Source: Nonomuraea aurantiaca (lineage in GTDB: Bacteria; Actinomycetota; Actinomycetes; Streptosporangiales; Streptosporangiaceae). From it: 64,000 nt of DNA. Positions within the stretch are counted from its first letter, which is position 1. Each line of letters starts with the position of its first letter. The notes beneath the pieces were generated by a model that had not been told where the DNA came from, made no database searches, and saw only the letters and a list, made by a program, of their open reading frames with translations. A program made the translations under genes and the position numbers. The stretch covers positions 124,001 through 188,000 of the forward strand of contig NZ_JAIWNB010000019.1 in assembly GCF_020215705.1 (NCBI RefSeq), in the 5' to 3' direction. Positions 34,832 to 42,468 of the stretch are shown here, in pieces.

Positions 34832-35737
34832 GTGGCCAGCACGCCCGAAAACACCCCCGTCACCGGCACCGCGCGCGTCAAGCGTGGCATGGCCGAGATG
34901 CTCAAGGGCGGCGTCATCATGGACGTCGTCACCCCCGAGCAGGCGAAGATCGCCGAAGACGCCGGCGCTGTCGCCGTGATGGCCCTGGAGCGCGTGCCCG
35001 CCGACATCCGCGCGCAGGGCGGTGTGTCCCGGATGAGCGATCCCGACATGATCGACGGCATCATCGCCGCCGTGTCGATCCCGGTCATGGCCAAGGCCCG
35101 CATCGGCCACTTCACCGAGGCCCGCGTGCTGCAGGCCCTGGGCGTCGACTACGTCGACGAGTCCGAGGTGCTGACCCCGGCCGACTACGCCAACCACATC
35201 GACAAGTGGCAGTTCACCGTGCCCTTCGTGTGCGGCGCGACGAACCTGGGGGAGGCCCTGCGCCGCATCACCGAGGGCGCGGCCATGATCCGCTCCAAGG
35301 GTGAGGCCGGCACCGGCGACGTCTCCAACGCGGTCACCCACATGCGGACGATCCGCGGCGAGCTCAAGCGGCTCAGCTCGCTGCCCGAGGACGAGCTCTA
35401 CGTCGCCGCCAAGGAGCTGCAGGCGCCGTACGAGCTGGTCGCCGAGGTGGCCCGCACCGGCAAGCTGCCCGTCGTGCTGTTCACCGCGGGCGGCATCGCC
35501 ACCCCGGCCGACGCGGCGATGATGATGCAGCTCGGCGCCGAGGGCGTGTTCGTCGGCTCCGGCATCTTCAAGTCGGGCGACCCGGCCAAGCGCGCCGCCG
35601 CCATCGTCAAGGCCACCACGTTCTACGACGACCCCGACGTCATCGCCAAGGTTTCGCGCGGGCTGGGCGAGGCGATGGTCGGCATCAACGTCGACGACAT
35701 CCCCCAGCCGCACCGCCTCGCCGAGCGCGGTTGGTGA
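34832..35737 (+). CDS. pdxS: Pyridoxal 5'-phosphate synthase subunit PdxS
   Basis: A 301-residue TIM-barrel synthase that builds pyridoxal phosphate from ribose 5-phosphate, glyceraldehyde 3-phosphate and ammonia supplied by PdxT. The N-terminal K-R-G-M-A-E-M-L-K-G-G-V-I-M-D-V, the Schiff-base Lys in M-A-K-A-R-I-G-H and the second Lys in R-S-K-G-E-A-G-T-G are present. The GTG start at 34832 is preferred because GAGGAAG precedes it. Unusually, pdxT is about 3.7 kb away, separated by phoD, a MarR gene and an MFS gene. Confidence 0.96.
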   Translation: MASTPENTPVTGTARVKRGMAEMLKGGVIMDVVTPEQAKIAEDAGAVAVMALERVPADIRAQGGVSRMSDPDMIDGIIAAVSIPVMAKARIGHFTEARVLQALGVDYVDESEVLTPADYANHIDKWQFTVPFVCGATNLGEALRRITEGAAMIRSKGEAGTGDVSNAVTHMRTIRGELKRLSSLPEDELYVAAKELQAPYELVAEVARTGKLPVVLFTAGGIATPADAAMMMQLGAEGVFVGSGIFKSGDPAKRAAAIVKATTFYDDPDVIAKVSRGLGEAMVGINVDDIPQPHRLAERGW

Positions 35738-35839
35738 CACCGGCCGCTGTGCGGCGTGTCGCCGCAGGTCACGCGCGACTCGGGATGAAATGATCTAGTA
35801 CGCCGGGCACACCGCCACGACGACGGAAATTTCCGAATA

Positions 35840-35869
35840 GGGCGATATCCGTGAAGGATGTCGCCTTTT
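35840..35869 (+). terminator. Rho-independent terminator after pdxS
   Basis: GGCGATATCC and GGATGTCGCC pair (with one G-T wobble) around a 5-nt loop and are followed directly by TTTTT. Confidence 0.85.
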
Positions 35870-35883
35870 TCGTGTTAGGTGGT

Positions 35884-35901
35884 GTTCACCCGGGCGTCAC
35901 G
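35884..35901 (+). promoter_or_regulatory. PHO-box-like direct repeat upstream of phoD
   Basis: GTTCACC at 35884-35890 is followed 11 nt later by CGTCACG. Streptomyces PhoP boxes are 11-nt direct repeats of GTTCACC, so this is one good unit plus one partial unit. Confidence 0.35.
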
Positions 35902-35957
35902 ATTCTGAGTCAGGCTACGGGACGCCCCCTCCCCCTTGATCGTCCCAGGAGCGCCCC

Positions 35958-37640
35958 GTGTCCAAGCTCAACCGCCGGCACTTCCTCGTGGCCGGGTTAA
36001 CCGCGGGTGCCGCCGCGGCTCTCCCGGCCACCGCCGCCCACGCCGACCCCACCCCGGACCCCGCCGCCGAGACCGCCCAGAGCCTGGCCTCGCGGGGCCT
36101 GACGACCGACCCCTTCACCCTCGGCGTCGCGAGCGGCGACCCCGACCACGAGGGCTTCGTGCTGTGGACCCGGCTGGCCCAGCAACCGCTGGCCGAGGAC
36201 GGTTTCGGCGGCATGCCGCAGCGGCCGTTCCCCGTGCTGTGGCAGATCTACTCCGACGAGCGCTGCCGCCGCGTGGTCCGCGGCGGCGTCACCGTGGCCG
36301 CCCCAGAATGGGGCCACAGCGTGCACGTCGAGGTCGACAGCCTCGGCTCCGACCGTGAGTACTGGTACCGCTTCCGCGTCGGCCCGTACGTCTCGCCCGT
36401 CGGCCGGGCCAGGACCGCCCCGCACCCGCTGTCGTACGGCGGCGCCCTGTCGATGGCCTTCGTCTCCTGCGCCCAGTACGAGCACGGCTACTTCACCTCC
36501 TACCGGAGGCTGGCCGAGGAGCACCCGGACCTCATCCTGCACCTGGGCGACTACCAGTACGAATACACCAAGAACACCTACAACATCCCCGGCGGCAACG
36601 TACGGAACCACGAGGGCCCCGAGACCGCCACGCTGGCCAACTACCGCCAGCGCCACGCCCAGTACAAGACCGACCCCGATCTGCAGACCGCCCACGCCGC
36701 CGCCCCCTGGCTCGTCGTCTTCGACGACCACGAGGTGGACAACAACTGGGCCGACGACATCCCCGAGCACGCCGAGGACCAGCCGACCTTCCTGCAGCGC
36801 CGCGAGGCCGCCTTCCGGGCCTACTACGAGAACATGCCGCTGCGCCGTACCTCCATCCCGCGCGGCATCGACATGCAGCTCTACCGGCGCGTGCGCTGGG
36901 GCCGGATGGCGAGTTTCCACATGCTCGACACCCGCCAGTACCGCGACGACCAGGGCTGCGGCGACGGCTACAAGGACTGCCCGGCCGCGGTGGACCCGAA
37001 CAGGTCGATCACCGGCGCCGCGCAGGAGGAGTGGCTGGTCGACGGCTTCCACAAGTCGCGGGCGCAGTGGGACATCATCGGCCAGCAGGTGTTCTTCGCC
37101 CAGCGCGACAACAACGCCGGCCCGGCCAAGGTCACCAGCATGGACGCCTGGGACGGGTACGTCGCCTCCCGCCAGCGGATCACGCAGGGGTGGGTCGACG
37201 CCAAGGTCCGCAACCCCGTCGTGCTGACCGGTGACGTGCACGCGCACTGGGCCAGCGACCTGAAGCTGGACTACGACGACCCGACCGGCCCGAGCGTGGG
37301 CTCCGAGCTGGTGGCCAGCTCGATCTCCACCGGCGGCGACGGCGCGGACTCCGACCCGGCCACGCACCCGTTCCTGGCCATCAACCCGCACCTGAAGTTC
37401 TACAACAACCAGCGCGGCTACGTGCTGACGAAGATCGAGCGCGACAAGCTCACCGCGGACTTCAAGGTGGTGCCCCACCTGCGGGAGCCCGGCGCGGAGG
37501 CGTACACGAGGGCGACGTTCGTGGTCGAGGACCGCGTCCCCGGCGTGCAGCAGACGTATCTGCGCCCGCTCGACCCGTCCGTGCTCGCGCGGCGCGTCAC
37601 GGTGGACGAGACCGTCCGCCTGGAGACCGAACGCCCGTAA
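35958..37640 (+). CDS. phoD: Alkaline phosphatase D (PhoD), Tat-exported
   Basis: A 560-residue secreted phosphodiesterase/phosphatase. The N-terminus has a Tat signal (N-R-R-H-F-L-V-A-G, cleavage near A-A-H-A). The PhoD core follows: G-V-A-S-G-D-P (about 55), S-C-A-Q-Y-E-H-G-Y-F near 173, L-H-L-G-D-Y-Q-Y-E-Y, F-D-D-H-E-V-D-N-N-W and L-T-G-D-V-H-A-H-W. These supply the metal ligands, Ca and Fe in characterised PhoD. The GTG start has AGGAG at 8 nt. A PHO-box-like repeat lies upstream, fitting phosphate-starvation control. Confidence 0.93.
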   Translation: MSKLNRRHFLVAGLTAGAAAALPATAAHADPTPDPAAETAQSLASRGLTTDPFTLGVASGDPDHEGFVLWTRLAQQPLAEDGFGGMPQRPFPVLWQIYSDERCRRVVRGGVTVAAPEWGHSVHVEVDSLGSDREYWYRFRVGPYVSPVGRARTAPHPLSYGGALSMAFVSCAQYEHGYFTSYRRLAEEHPDLILHLGDYQYEYTKNTYNIPGGNVRNHEGPETATLANYRQRHAQYKTDPDLQTAHAAAPWLVVFDDHEVDNNWADDIPEHAEDQPTFLQRREAAFRAYYENMPLRRTSIPRGIDMQLYRRVRWGRMASFHMLDTRQYRDDQGCGDGYKDCPAAVDPNRSITGAAQEEWLVDGFHKSRAQWDIIGQQVFFAQRDNNAGPAKVTSMDAWDGYVASRQRITQGWVDAKVRNPVVLTGDVHAHWASDLKLDYDDPTGPSVGSELVASSISTGGDGADSDPATHPFLAINPHLKFYNNQRGYVLTKIERDKLTADFKVVPHLREPGAEAYTRATFVVEDRVPGVQQTYLRPLDPSVLARRVTVDETVRLETERP

Positions 37641-37656
37641 TCCCCATCAATCCGGC

Positions 37657-37686
37657 AAGGCGGCGCCCGAGAGGGCGCCGCCTTTT
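37657..37686 (+). terminator. Terminator after phoD
   Basis: AAGGCGGCGCCC and its exact complement surround a GAGA tetraloop and are followed by T residues. Confidence 0.85.
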
Positions 37687-37700
37687 CCCTGGCTGGAATA

Positions 37701-37727
37701 TTAGCCAGGCTAAGTTAGTTAGGCTAA
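37701..37727. promoter_or_regulatory. Tandem operators overlapping the MarR gene promoter
   Basis: TTAGCCAGGCTAA (37701-37713, a perfect palindrome) and TTAGTTAGGCTAA (37715-37727) are adjacent 13-mers. The TAGGCT -10 box (37720-37725) lies 7 nt before the MarR ATG, so binding would block this leaderless promoter. Confidence 0.6.
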
Positions 37728-37732
37728 GTATC

Positions 37733-38155
37733 ATGAGGGACGATCCCACCGAGCTGGCCGAACAGGTCTCCGCCGTGCTCCGCCACCTGGTGCTGCTGCT
37801 CAGGCGCACGGTGGCGGGCCAGCCGGTCACCAGCCAGCAGTACGCCGTCCTCGGCTCCCTGGAGCCCGGCCCGCGCCGGATGACGGAGCTGGCCGAGGAG
37901 CACGCCGTACAACTGCCCACCATGTCCGTGCAGATCAACCGCCTGGAAGAGGCGGGGCTGGTGGCCAGAGGGTCCGACCCCGCCGACGCCCGCGTCAGGG
38001 CGGTCGAGCTCACCGACGAGGGCCGCGTCCGGCTGCGGGCCGTGCGCCAGGCCAGGATCGCCCACCTCAGCCGAGAACTGGCGGCGCTCAGCGACGACGA
38101 GCGAGCCGCCCTGGCGGTCGCCTTGCCCGCATTGGCGAAGCTCGGCCGCACATGA
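37733..38155 (+). CDS. MarR-family transcriptional regulator
   Basis: A 140-residue winged-helix regulator. The DNA-binding region is M-T-E-L-A-E-E-H-A-V-Q-L-P-T-M-S-V-Q-I-N-R-L (about 50-71), and the wing is A-R-G-S-D-P-A-D-A-R-V-R-A-V (about 78-91). Flanking helices form the dimer interface. It lies 10 nt before an MFS exporter gene, so the usual arrangement applies: the regulator represses itself and the pump until a small phenolic or drug-like ligand binds. The paired operator sits directly upstream. Confidence 0.9.
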   Translation: MRDDPTELAEQVSAVLRHLVLLLRRTVAGQPVTSQQYAVLGSLEPGPRRMTELAEEHAVQLPTMSVQINRLEEAGLVARGSDPADARVRAVELTDEGRVRLRAVRQARIAHLSRELAALSDDERAALAVALPALAKLGRT

Positions 38156-38165
38156 GAGGAGCACT

Positions 38166-39362
38166 ATGCAGTCCGGTGGCGGAATCCTTCGTCAGCCGAT
38201 GTCCGTCTGGGCCACCGCCTTCGCCGCGGTGGTCGCCTTCATGGGCATCGGTCTCGTCGACCCCATCCTGCCGTCCATCGCCCAAGGTCTGAAGGCCACA
38301 CCCAGCCAGGTGTCGCTGCTGTTCACCAGCTACTTCCTGGTGACCGCCGTCGCCATGCTGCTGACCGGCTGGGTCTCCAGCCGCATCGGCGGCAAGCGCA
38401 CCCTGCTGGCCGGGCTCGCGCTGGTCATCGTCTTCGCCGCGCTCGCGGGCACCTCCACCAGCGTCGCCGAGCTCGTCGGCTTCCGCGCCGGCTGGGGACT
38501 GGGCAACGCGCTGTTCGTGGCCACCGCGCTCGCCGTCATCGTCGGCGCGGCCAGCGGCGGCGGCGCCGCGGCCATCATCTTGTACGAGGCCGCGCTCGGC
38601 CTGGGCATCTCCGCCGGTCCGCTGGCCGGCGCGCTGCTCGGCGACTGGAACTGGCGAGCCCCCTTCTTCGGCACCGCCACGCTGATGGCCGCCGGCTTCG
38701 TGCTGATCGCCACCCTGCTGGAGGCGACGCCCAAGCCGGCCGTCAGGACCAAGCTGAGCGCGCCCCTCCGGGCCCTGGCCCATGGGGGCCTGTCCACCAC
38801 GGCCTTCACCGCGCTGTTCTACAACTTCGCCTTCTTCACGATCCTCGCCTTCACCCCGTTCATCCTGCACATGACCGCCTACGGCATCGGCGCGGTGTTC
38901 TTCGGCTGGGGCGTGTGCGTGGCGCTCGCCTCGGTGTTCGGCGCGCCGCCGCTGCAGCGCCGGATCGGCTCGGTGAACGTCCTGCACCTGGCGCTGGCCC
39001 TGCTGGCCGTCCTCCAGATCGGCATCGCCGTGTCGGGACACGCCGGGATCGTCATCTGCACGATCCTTTCCGGCATCCCGATCGGCCTGAACAACACCGT
39101 TTTCACCGAGTCGGCCATGGAGGTCTCCGACGCGCCCCGGCCCGTCGCCTCCGCCGGCTACAACTTCGTCCGCTGGATGGGCGGCGCGCTGGCCCCCTTC
39201 ATCGCCACCAAGCTGGGCGAGGAGCTCGGCGCCCCGGTCCCGTACGCGCTCGGCGCCCTCTGCTGCCTGATCGGCATGGCCATCCTGTACGTCCGGCGCC
39301 ACCACCTGAGCGCCCTGTCCCGCGTGGACGTCGTGGCCCAGGAGGCCGCCGCGGCGGCGTGA
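38166..39362 (+). CDS. MFS transporter (drug or metabolite efflux type)
   Basis: A 398-residue major facilitator protein with about 12 membrane helices. The family motif region is G-W-V-S-S-R-I-G-G-K-R-T between helices 2 and 3 (about 66-77), and G-A-L-L-G-D-W-N-W-R-A-P-F-F matches the motif C region of antiporters (drug/H+ family). The ATG has AGGAG and is co-transcribed with the MarR regulator, so it is probably an inducible efflux pump. Substrate unknown. Confidence 0.88.
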   Translation: MQSGGGILRQPMSVWATAFAAVVAFMGIGLVDPILPSIAQGLKATPSQVSLLFTSYFLVTAVAMLLTGWVSSRIGGKRTLLAGLALVIVFAALAGTSTSVAELVGFRAGWGLGNALFVATALAVIVGAASGGGAAAIILYEAALGLGISAGPLAGALLGDWNWRAPFFGTATLMAAGFVLIATLLEATPKPAVRTKLSAPLRALAHGGLSTTAFTALFYNFAFFTILAFTPFILHMTAYGIGAVFFGWGVCVALASVFGAPPLQRRIGSVNVLHLALALLAVLQIGIAVSGHAGIVICTILSGIPIGLNNTVFTESAMEVSDAPRPVASAGYNFVRWMGGALAPFIATKLGEELGAPVPYALGALCCLIGMAILYVRRHHLSALSRVDVVAQEAAAAA

Positions 39363-39440
39363 TCGGCGCCCCCTAGGAAGATCCCAGGTCGTCCTGGTGT
39401 TGAATTGTCCGAAACCCGTAAGCCGGACGGAAGGATCACC

Positions 39441-40019
39441 GTGCCCACGATCGGTGTACTCGCTCTCCAAGGAAGCGTGCGCGAGCATGTGCGCATGCTC
39501 CAGGAGGCCGGCGCGTCGGCCATCGCCGTACGCCGGCCCGCCGAGCTGGACACGGTCGACGGCCTGGTCATCCCCGGCGGCGAGTCGACCACGATGTGGA
39601 AGCTCGCCGACACCTTCGACCTGCTCGAACCCCTGCGGATGCGGATCAAGGACGGCATGCCCGCGTACGGCTCCTGCGCCGGCATGATCATGCTGGCCGA
39701 CCGGATCGAGGACGGCGCCGAGGGACAGCAGACCATCGGCGGCATCGACATGGTCGTCAGGCGCAACGCCTTCGGCCGCCAGATCGACTCCTTCGAGTCC
39801 GATCTGGACTTCGCCGGCGAGCGGGTGCACGCCATCTTCATCCGCGCCCCATGGGTCGAATCGGTCGGCGCGGACGTCGAAGTGCTGGGCATCGCCGAGC
39901 CTGGGGATAGGATCGTCGCGGTCCGGCAAGGACCGCTGCTCGCGACCTCGTTCCACCCTGAGCTGACGGGTGACACGCGCGTGCACCGATACTTCGTAGA
40001 CATGCTGAGGGAGCTCTAG
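39441..40019 (+). CDS. pdxT: Pyridoxal 5'-phosphate synthase glutaminase subunit PdxT
   Basis: A 192-residue class I glutamine amidotransferase feeding ammonia to PdxS. It has I-G-V-L-A-L-Q-G-S-V-R-E-H at the N-terminus, the oxyanion loop G-G-E-S-T-T, the catalytic Cys in G-S-C-A-G-M and the His/Glu pair in F-H-P-E-L. The GTG start follows GGAAGGA; the longer frame from a TTG adds 12 atypical residues and is rejected. It leads directly into yebC, 3 nt after the stop. Confidence 0.94.
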   Translation: MPTIGVLALQGSVREHVRMLQEAGASAIAVRRPAELDTVDGLVIPGGESTTMWKLADTFDLLEPLRMRIKDGMPAYGSCAGMIMLADRIEDGAEGQQTIGGIDMVVRRNAFGRQIDSFESDLDFAGERVHAIFIRAPWVESVGADVEVLGIAEPGDRIVAVRQGPLLATSFHPELTGDTRVHRYFVDMLREL

Positions 40020-40022
40020 GTA

Positions 40023-40775
40023 ATGTCCGGCCACTCCAAATGGGCGACGACGAAGCACAAGAAGGCCGCGCTCGACGCCAAGCGCGGCAAGCTGTTCGCG
40101 AAGCTCATCAAGAACATCGAGGTGGCGGCCAGGACCGGCGGCCCCGATCCGGACGCCAACCCGACGCTCTTCGACGCCATCTTCAAGGCCAAGAAGAACT
40201 CGGTGCCCAACGACAACATCGAGCGGGCCCGTAAGCGCGGCGGCGGCCTGGAGGCGGGCGGCGCCGACTGGCAGACCATCATGTACGAGGGCTACGCGCC
40301 CGGCGGCGTCGCGGTGCTCATCGAGTGCCTCACCGACAACCGCAACCGCGCGGCCTCCGAGGTGCGCGTCGCGCTCACCCGCAACGGCGGCTCGCTGGCC
40401 GACCCCGGCTCGGTGTCCTACATGTTCAACCGCAAGGGCGTCGTGCTCGTGCCCAAGCAGGGGCTCGACGAGGACGACGTGCTGGCGGCCGTGCTGGAGG
40501 TGGGCGCCGAGGAGGTCAACGACCTGGGCGACTCCTTCGAGGTCGTGTCCGAGGCCGGCGACCTGGTGCCGGTGCGCAAGGCGCTCCAGGAGGCGGGCAT
40601 CGACTACGACTCCGCCGAGTCGAGCTTCCTGCCCACGATGAGCGTGCCGCTCGACGAGGACGGCGCCAAGAAGGTGTTCCGCCTCATCGACGCGCTGGAG
40701 GACAGCGACGACGTGCAGAACGTCTTCGCCAACTTCGACGTCTCCGACGAGGTCATGGAGAAGCTGGAGGCGTGA
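40023..40775 (+). CDS. yebC: YebC/PmpR-family regulator
   Basis: A 250-residue protein starting M-S-G-H-S-K-W-A-T-T-K-H-K-K, the invariant YebC start. N-N-I-E-R-A-R-K-R-G segments and the acidic C-terminal region follow. Homologues are DNA-binding regulators or help ribosomes pass difficult peptide stretches. It is co-transcribed with pdxT (3-nt gap). In most actinobacteria ruvCAB follows soon after; here a permease and an acetyltransferase intervene. Confidence 0.94.
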   Translation: MSGHSKWATTKHKKAALDAKRGKLFAKLIKNIEVAARTGGPDPDANPTLFDAIFKAKKNSVPNDNIERARKRGGGLEAGGADWQTIMYEGYAPGGVAVLIECLTDNRNRAASEVRVALTRNGGSLADPGSVSYMFNRKGVVLVPKQGLDEDDVLAAVLEVGAEEVNDLGDSFEVVSEAGDLVPVRKALQEAGIDYDSAESSFLPTMSVPLDEDGAKKVFRLIDALEDSDDVQNVFANFDVSDEVMEKLEA

Positions 40776-40802
40776 TGGCGCACGCCTGATCTGAGTCCGC
40801 TG

Positions 40803-40808
40803 TAAGGT
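40803..40808 (+). promoter_or_regulatory. -10 box, leaderless promoter of the fused permease
   Basis: TAAGGT lies 8 nt before GTG 40817. No ribosome binding site is seen. Confidence 0.45.
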
Positions 40809-40816
40809 CGGGCGTC

Positions 40817-42457
40817 GTGACCTCCCCCCGTACCTCTACCGACATCTCGCCCACCTTCGCGTCTCCGGCCCTCGGCTGGCTGCTCCTGCTGCCGGCCCTG
40901 CTGGGCACGTTGATCACCTTGCTCCTGCCCACCGTCCAGACGATCCTGCTCAGCCTTCAGTCGGCCGGGCTCACCGGACCGAGCGTCTTCGTGGGACTGG
41001 CCAACTACGGCCAGGTGCTGGGGCAAGGGGCGTTCTGGAAGGCACTGGTCTTCACGCTGTCCATAACGGTCATCCCGCTGCTGGTGGCCGTGGTGGTCGG
41101 ACCGCTGCTCGCGCTGGCGCTCGACTGGTCGGGCGCCTGGCCGAGGCGGGCCGGGCGGATCGTGCTGTCCCTCGCCCTGGTGGCGTTCTCGCCGGTGGCC
41201 GTGGCGCTCTCCTGGATGCGCGGGCTGATGTCCGGCGCGTCCGGCCTGGCCTCGCTGGCCGAGGGCCTGCGCGATCCCGCGACGGCTCCGGGAACGCTCC
41301 AGCTCATCCTGGCCGCCGCCACCTTCGGCGTGGTCTGCGCGCTGGCGACGATGGCGTTCCTGCCCGCGCTGCGCGGCGGCACCGTCTCACCGGCCATGCT
41401 GGCCGTGGGCGGGCTCGTCGCGCTGGCGATGGTCGCCGCCGGGCTGCAGACGTTCGCGATCGGGCTGACCCTGACGCACGGCGGGCCCAACGGGTCCACA
41501 CAGACGCTGAGCCTCGTCCAGTACACCTACGCGTTCATGGTGGGCAGGGTCGGGCTGGGCGCGACGGTGGCGACCATCATGGGGTTGATCCTGGGCGTCC
41601 TGGGGATCGGCGCGGTCTGCGTGGCGGCGGCGAGCGGCATGCGCATCACGGTCGAGCCCCGCGCGGCGACCGCGCGGGCGGAGACTCCCGCCGCACAGTC
41701 CGGTTCTGGTGCCAAGGTGATCGTCGGCGTGGTGGCGCTGGTGGTGTTCGCCGCCGTCGGGCTCGCCTTGACCTGGCCGTGGCTGTCGGCGCTGCTGGCG
41801 CCCGCCCAGCCGGGAGCCGCGGCCCCGTCCGGGCCGCCGACCGTGGTCAACACCTGGGTGCCCGCCCTGATCGGCGCGCTGGTGTCGGTCGGCGTCGCCT
41901 ACCTCGGGGCGCTCGGCATCGGCGGGCTGCGGCCGCTGGGCCGCAGGAGCGAGTGGCTGCTGCTCGTGTTCGCCCCCTGGCTGTTCGTCGGGATGGGCCC
42001 GCTGAGCCTGGCCGACTGGCGCACGATCCGCGGCATGAACCTGATCGACTCCTTCGTCGCCCTCGTCCAGCCGGTGCTGGTCAGTGTGCCCGCCCTGCTG
42101 ATCCTGACGCTGCTGTGCAAGGGGCTGGCCGCGCGGACCGACAGGGACTTCCTGGGCGGCGTGGTCCTGCCCTCGCTCCCCATGGCCGGCATCCTCGTCC
42201 TGGCCCTCACGCTCGTGAACGGCCAGGACCTCCTGTGGCCCCTGCTGGTCGCCCAGGACCCCGGCCTGGCCACCGCGCCGGTCCAGCTGCTCACCCGGTC
42301 GAGCGGCTACACCGCGGCCGCGCCCGACGTCGGCCTGGCCACGCCGCCGGCCGTGGTCGCCGTCGCCCTGCTCGGGATCGTCGCCGCGCACCTGCTCTAC
42401 CTCGACCGGCTCGCCATCACCGTGGGTCGTTCGCGGGCGGACGTCTCACCTGCGTAA
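40817..42457 (+). CDS. Fused sugar-type ABC permease, two permease halves in one chain
   Basis: A 546-residue membrane protein with about a dozen helices. The first half resembles MalF/UgpA permeases: a S-L-Q-S-A-G-L-T-G-P-S-V-F-V-G-L-A-N-Y entry segment and a loss-prone coupling loop. A Gly/Ala/Pro-rich cytosolic linker (about 280-300) precedes a second, MalG-like set of helices. The canonical EAA coupling motif is not clear in either half. No binding protein or ATPase gene is adjacent, so it may use a shared ATPase or have lost transport function. Confidence 0.65.
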   Translation: MTSPRTSTDISPTFASPALGWLLLLPALLGTLITLLLPTVQTILLSLQSAGLTGPSVFVGLANYGQVLGQGAFWKALVFTLSITVIPLLVAVVVGPLLALALDWSGAWPRRAGRIVLSLALVAFSPVAVALSWMRGLMSGASGLASLAEGLRDPATAPGTLQLILAAATFGVVCALATMAFLPALRGGTVSPAMLAVGGLVALAMVAAGLQTFAIGLTLTHGGPNGSTQTLSLVQYTYAFMVGRVGLGATVATIMGLILGVLGIGAVCVAAASGMRITVEPRAATARAETPAAQSGSGAKVIVGVVALVVFAAVGLALTWPWLSALLAPAQPGAAAPSGPPTVVNTWVPALIGALVSVGVAYLGALGIGGLRPLGRRSEWLLLVFAPWLFVGMGPLSLADWRTIRGMNLIDSFVALVQPVLVSVPALLILTLLCKGLAARTDRDFLGGVVLPSLPMAGILVLALTLVNGQDLLWPLLVAQDPGLATAPVQLLTRSSGYTAAAPDVGLATPPAVVAVALLGIVAAHLLYLDRLAITVGRSRADVSPA

Positions 42458-42460
42458 ATT
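42455..42460 (+). promoter_or_regulatory. -10 box, leaderless promoter of the acetyltransferase gene
   Basis: TAAATT lies 8 nt before GTG 42469. Its first three bases are the stop codon of the upstream permease. Confidence 0.45.
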
Positions 42461-42468
42461 GTGGGACC

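Noticed and set aside
37701..37727. Iron (IdeR/DmdR) box
   Set aside because: It matches only about half of the TTAGGTTAGGCTAACCTAA consensus and the downstream genes are MarR and MFS; a MarR operator is the simpler reading, although iron control is worth excluding.
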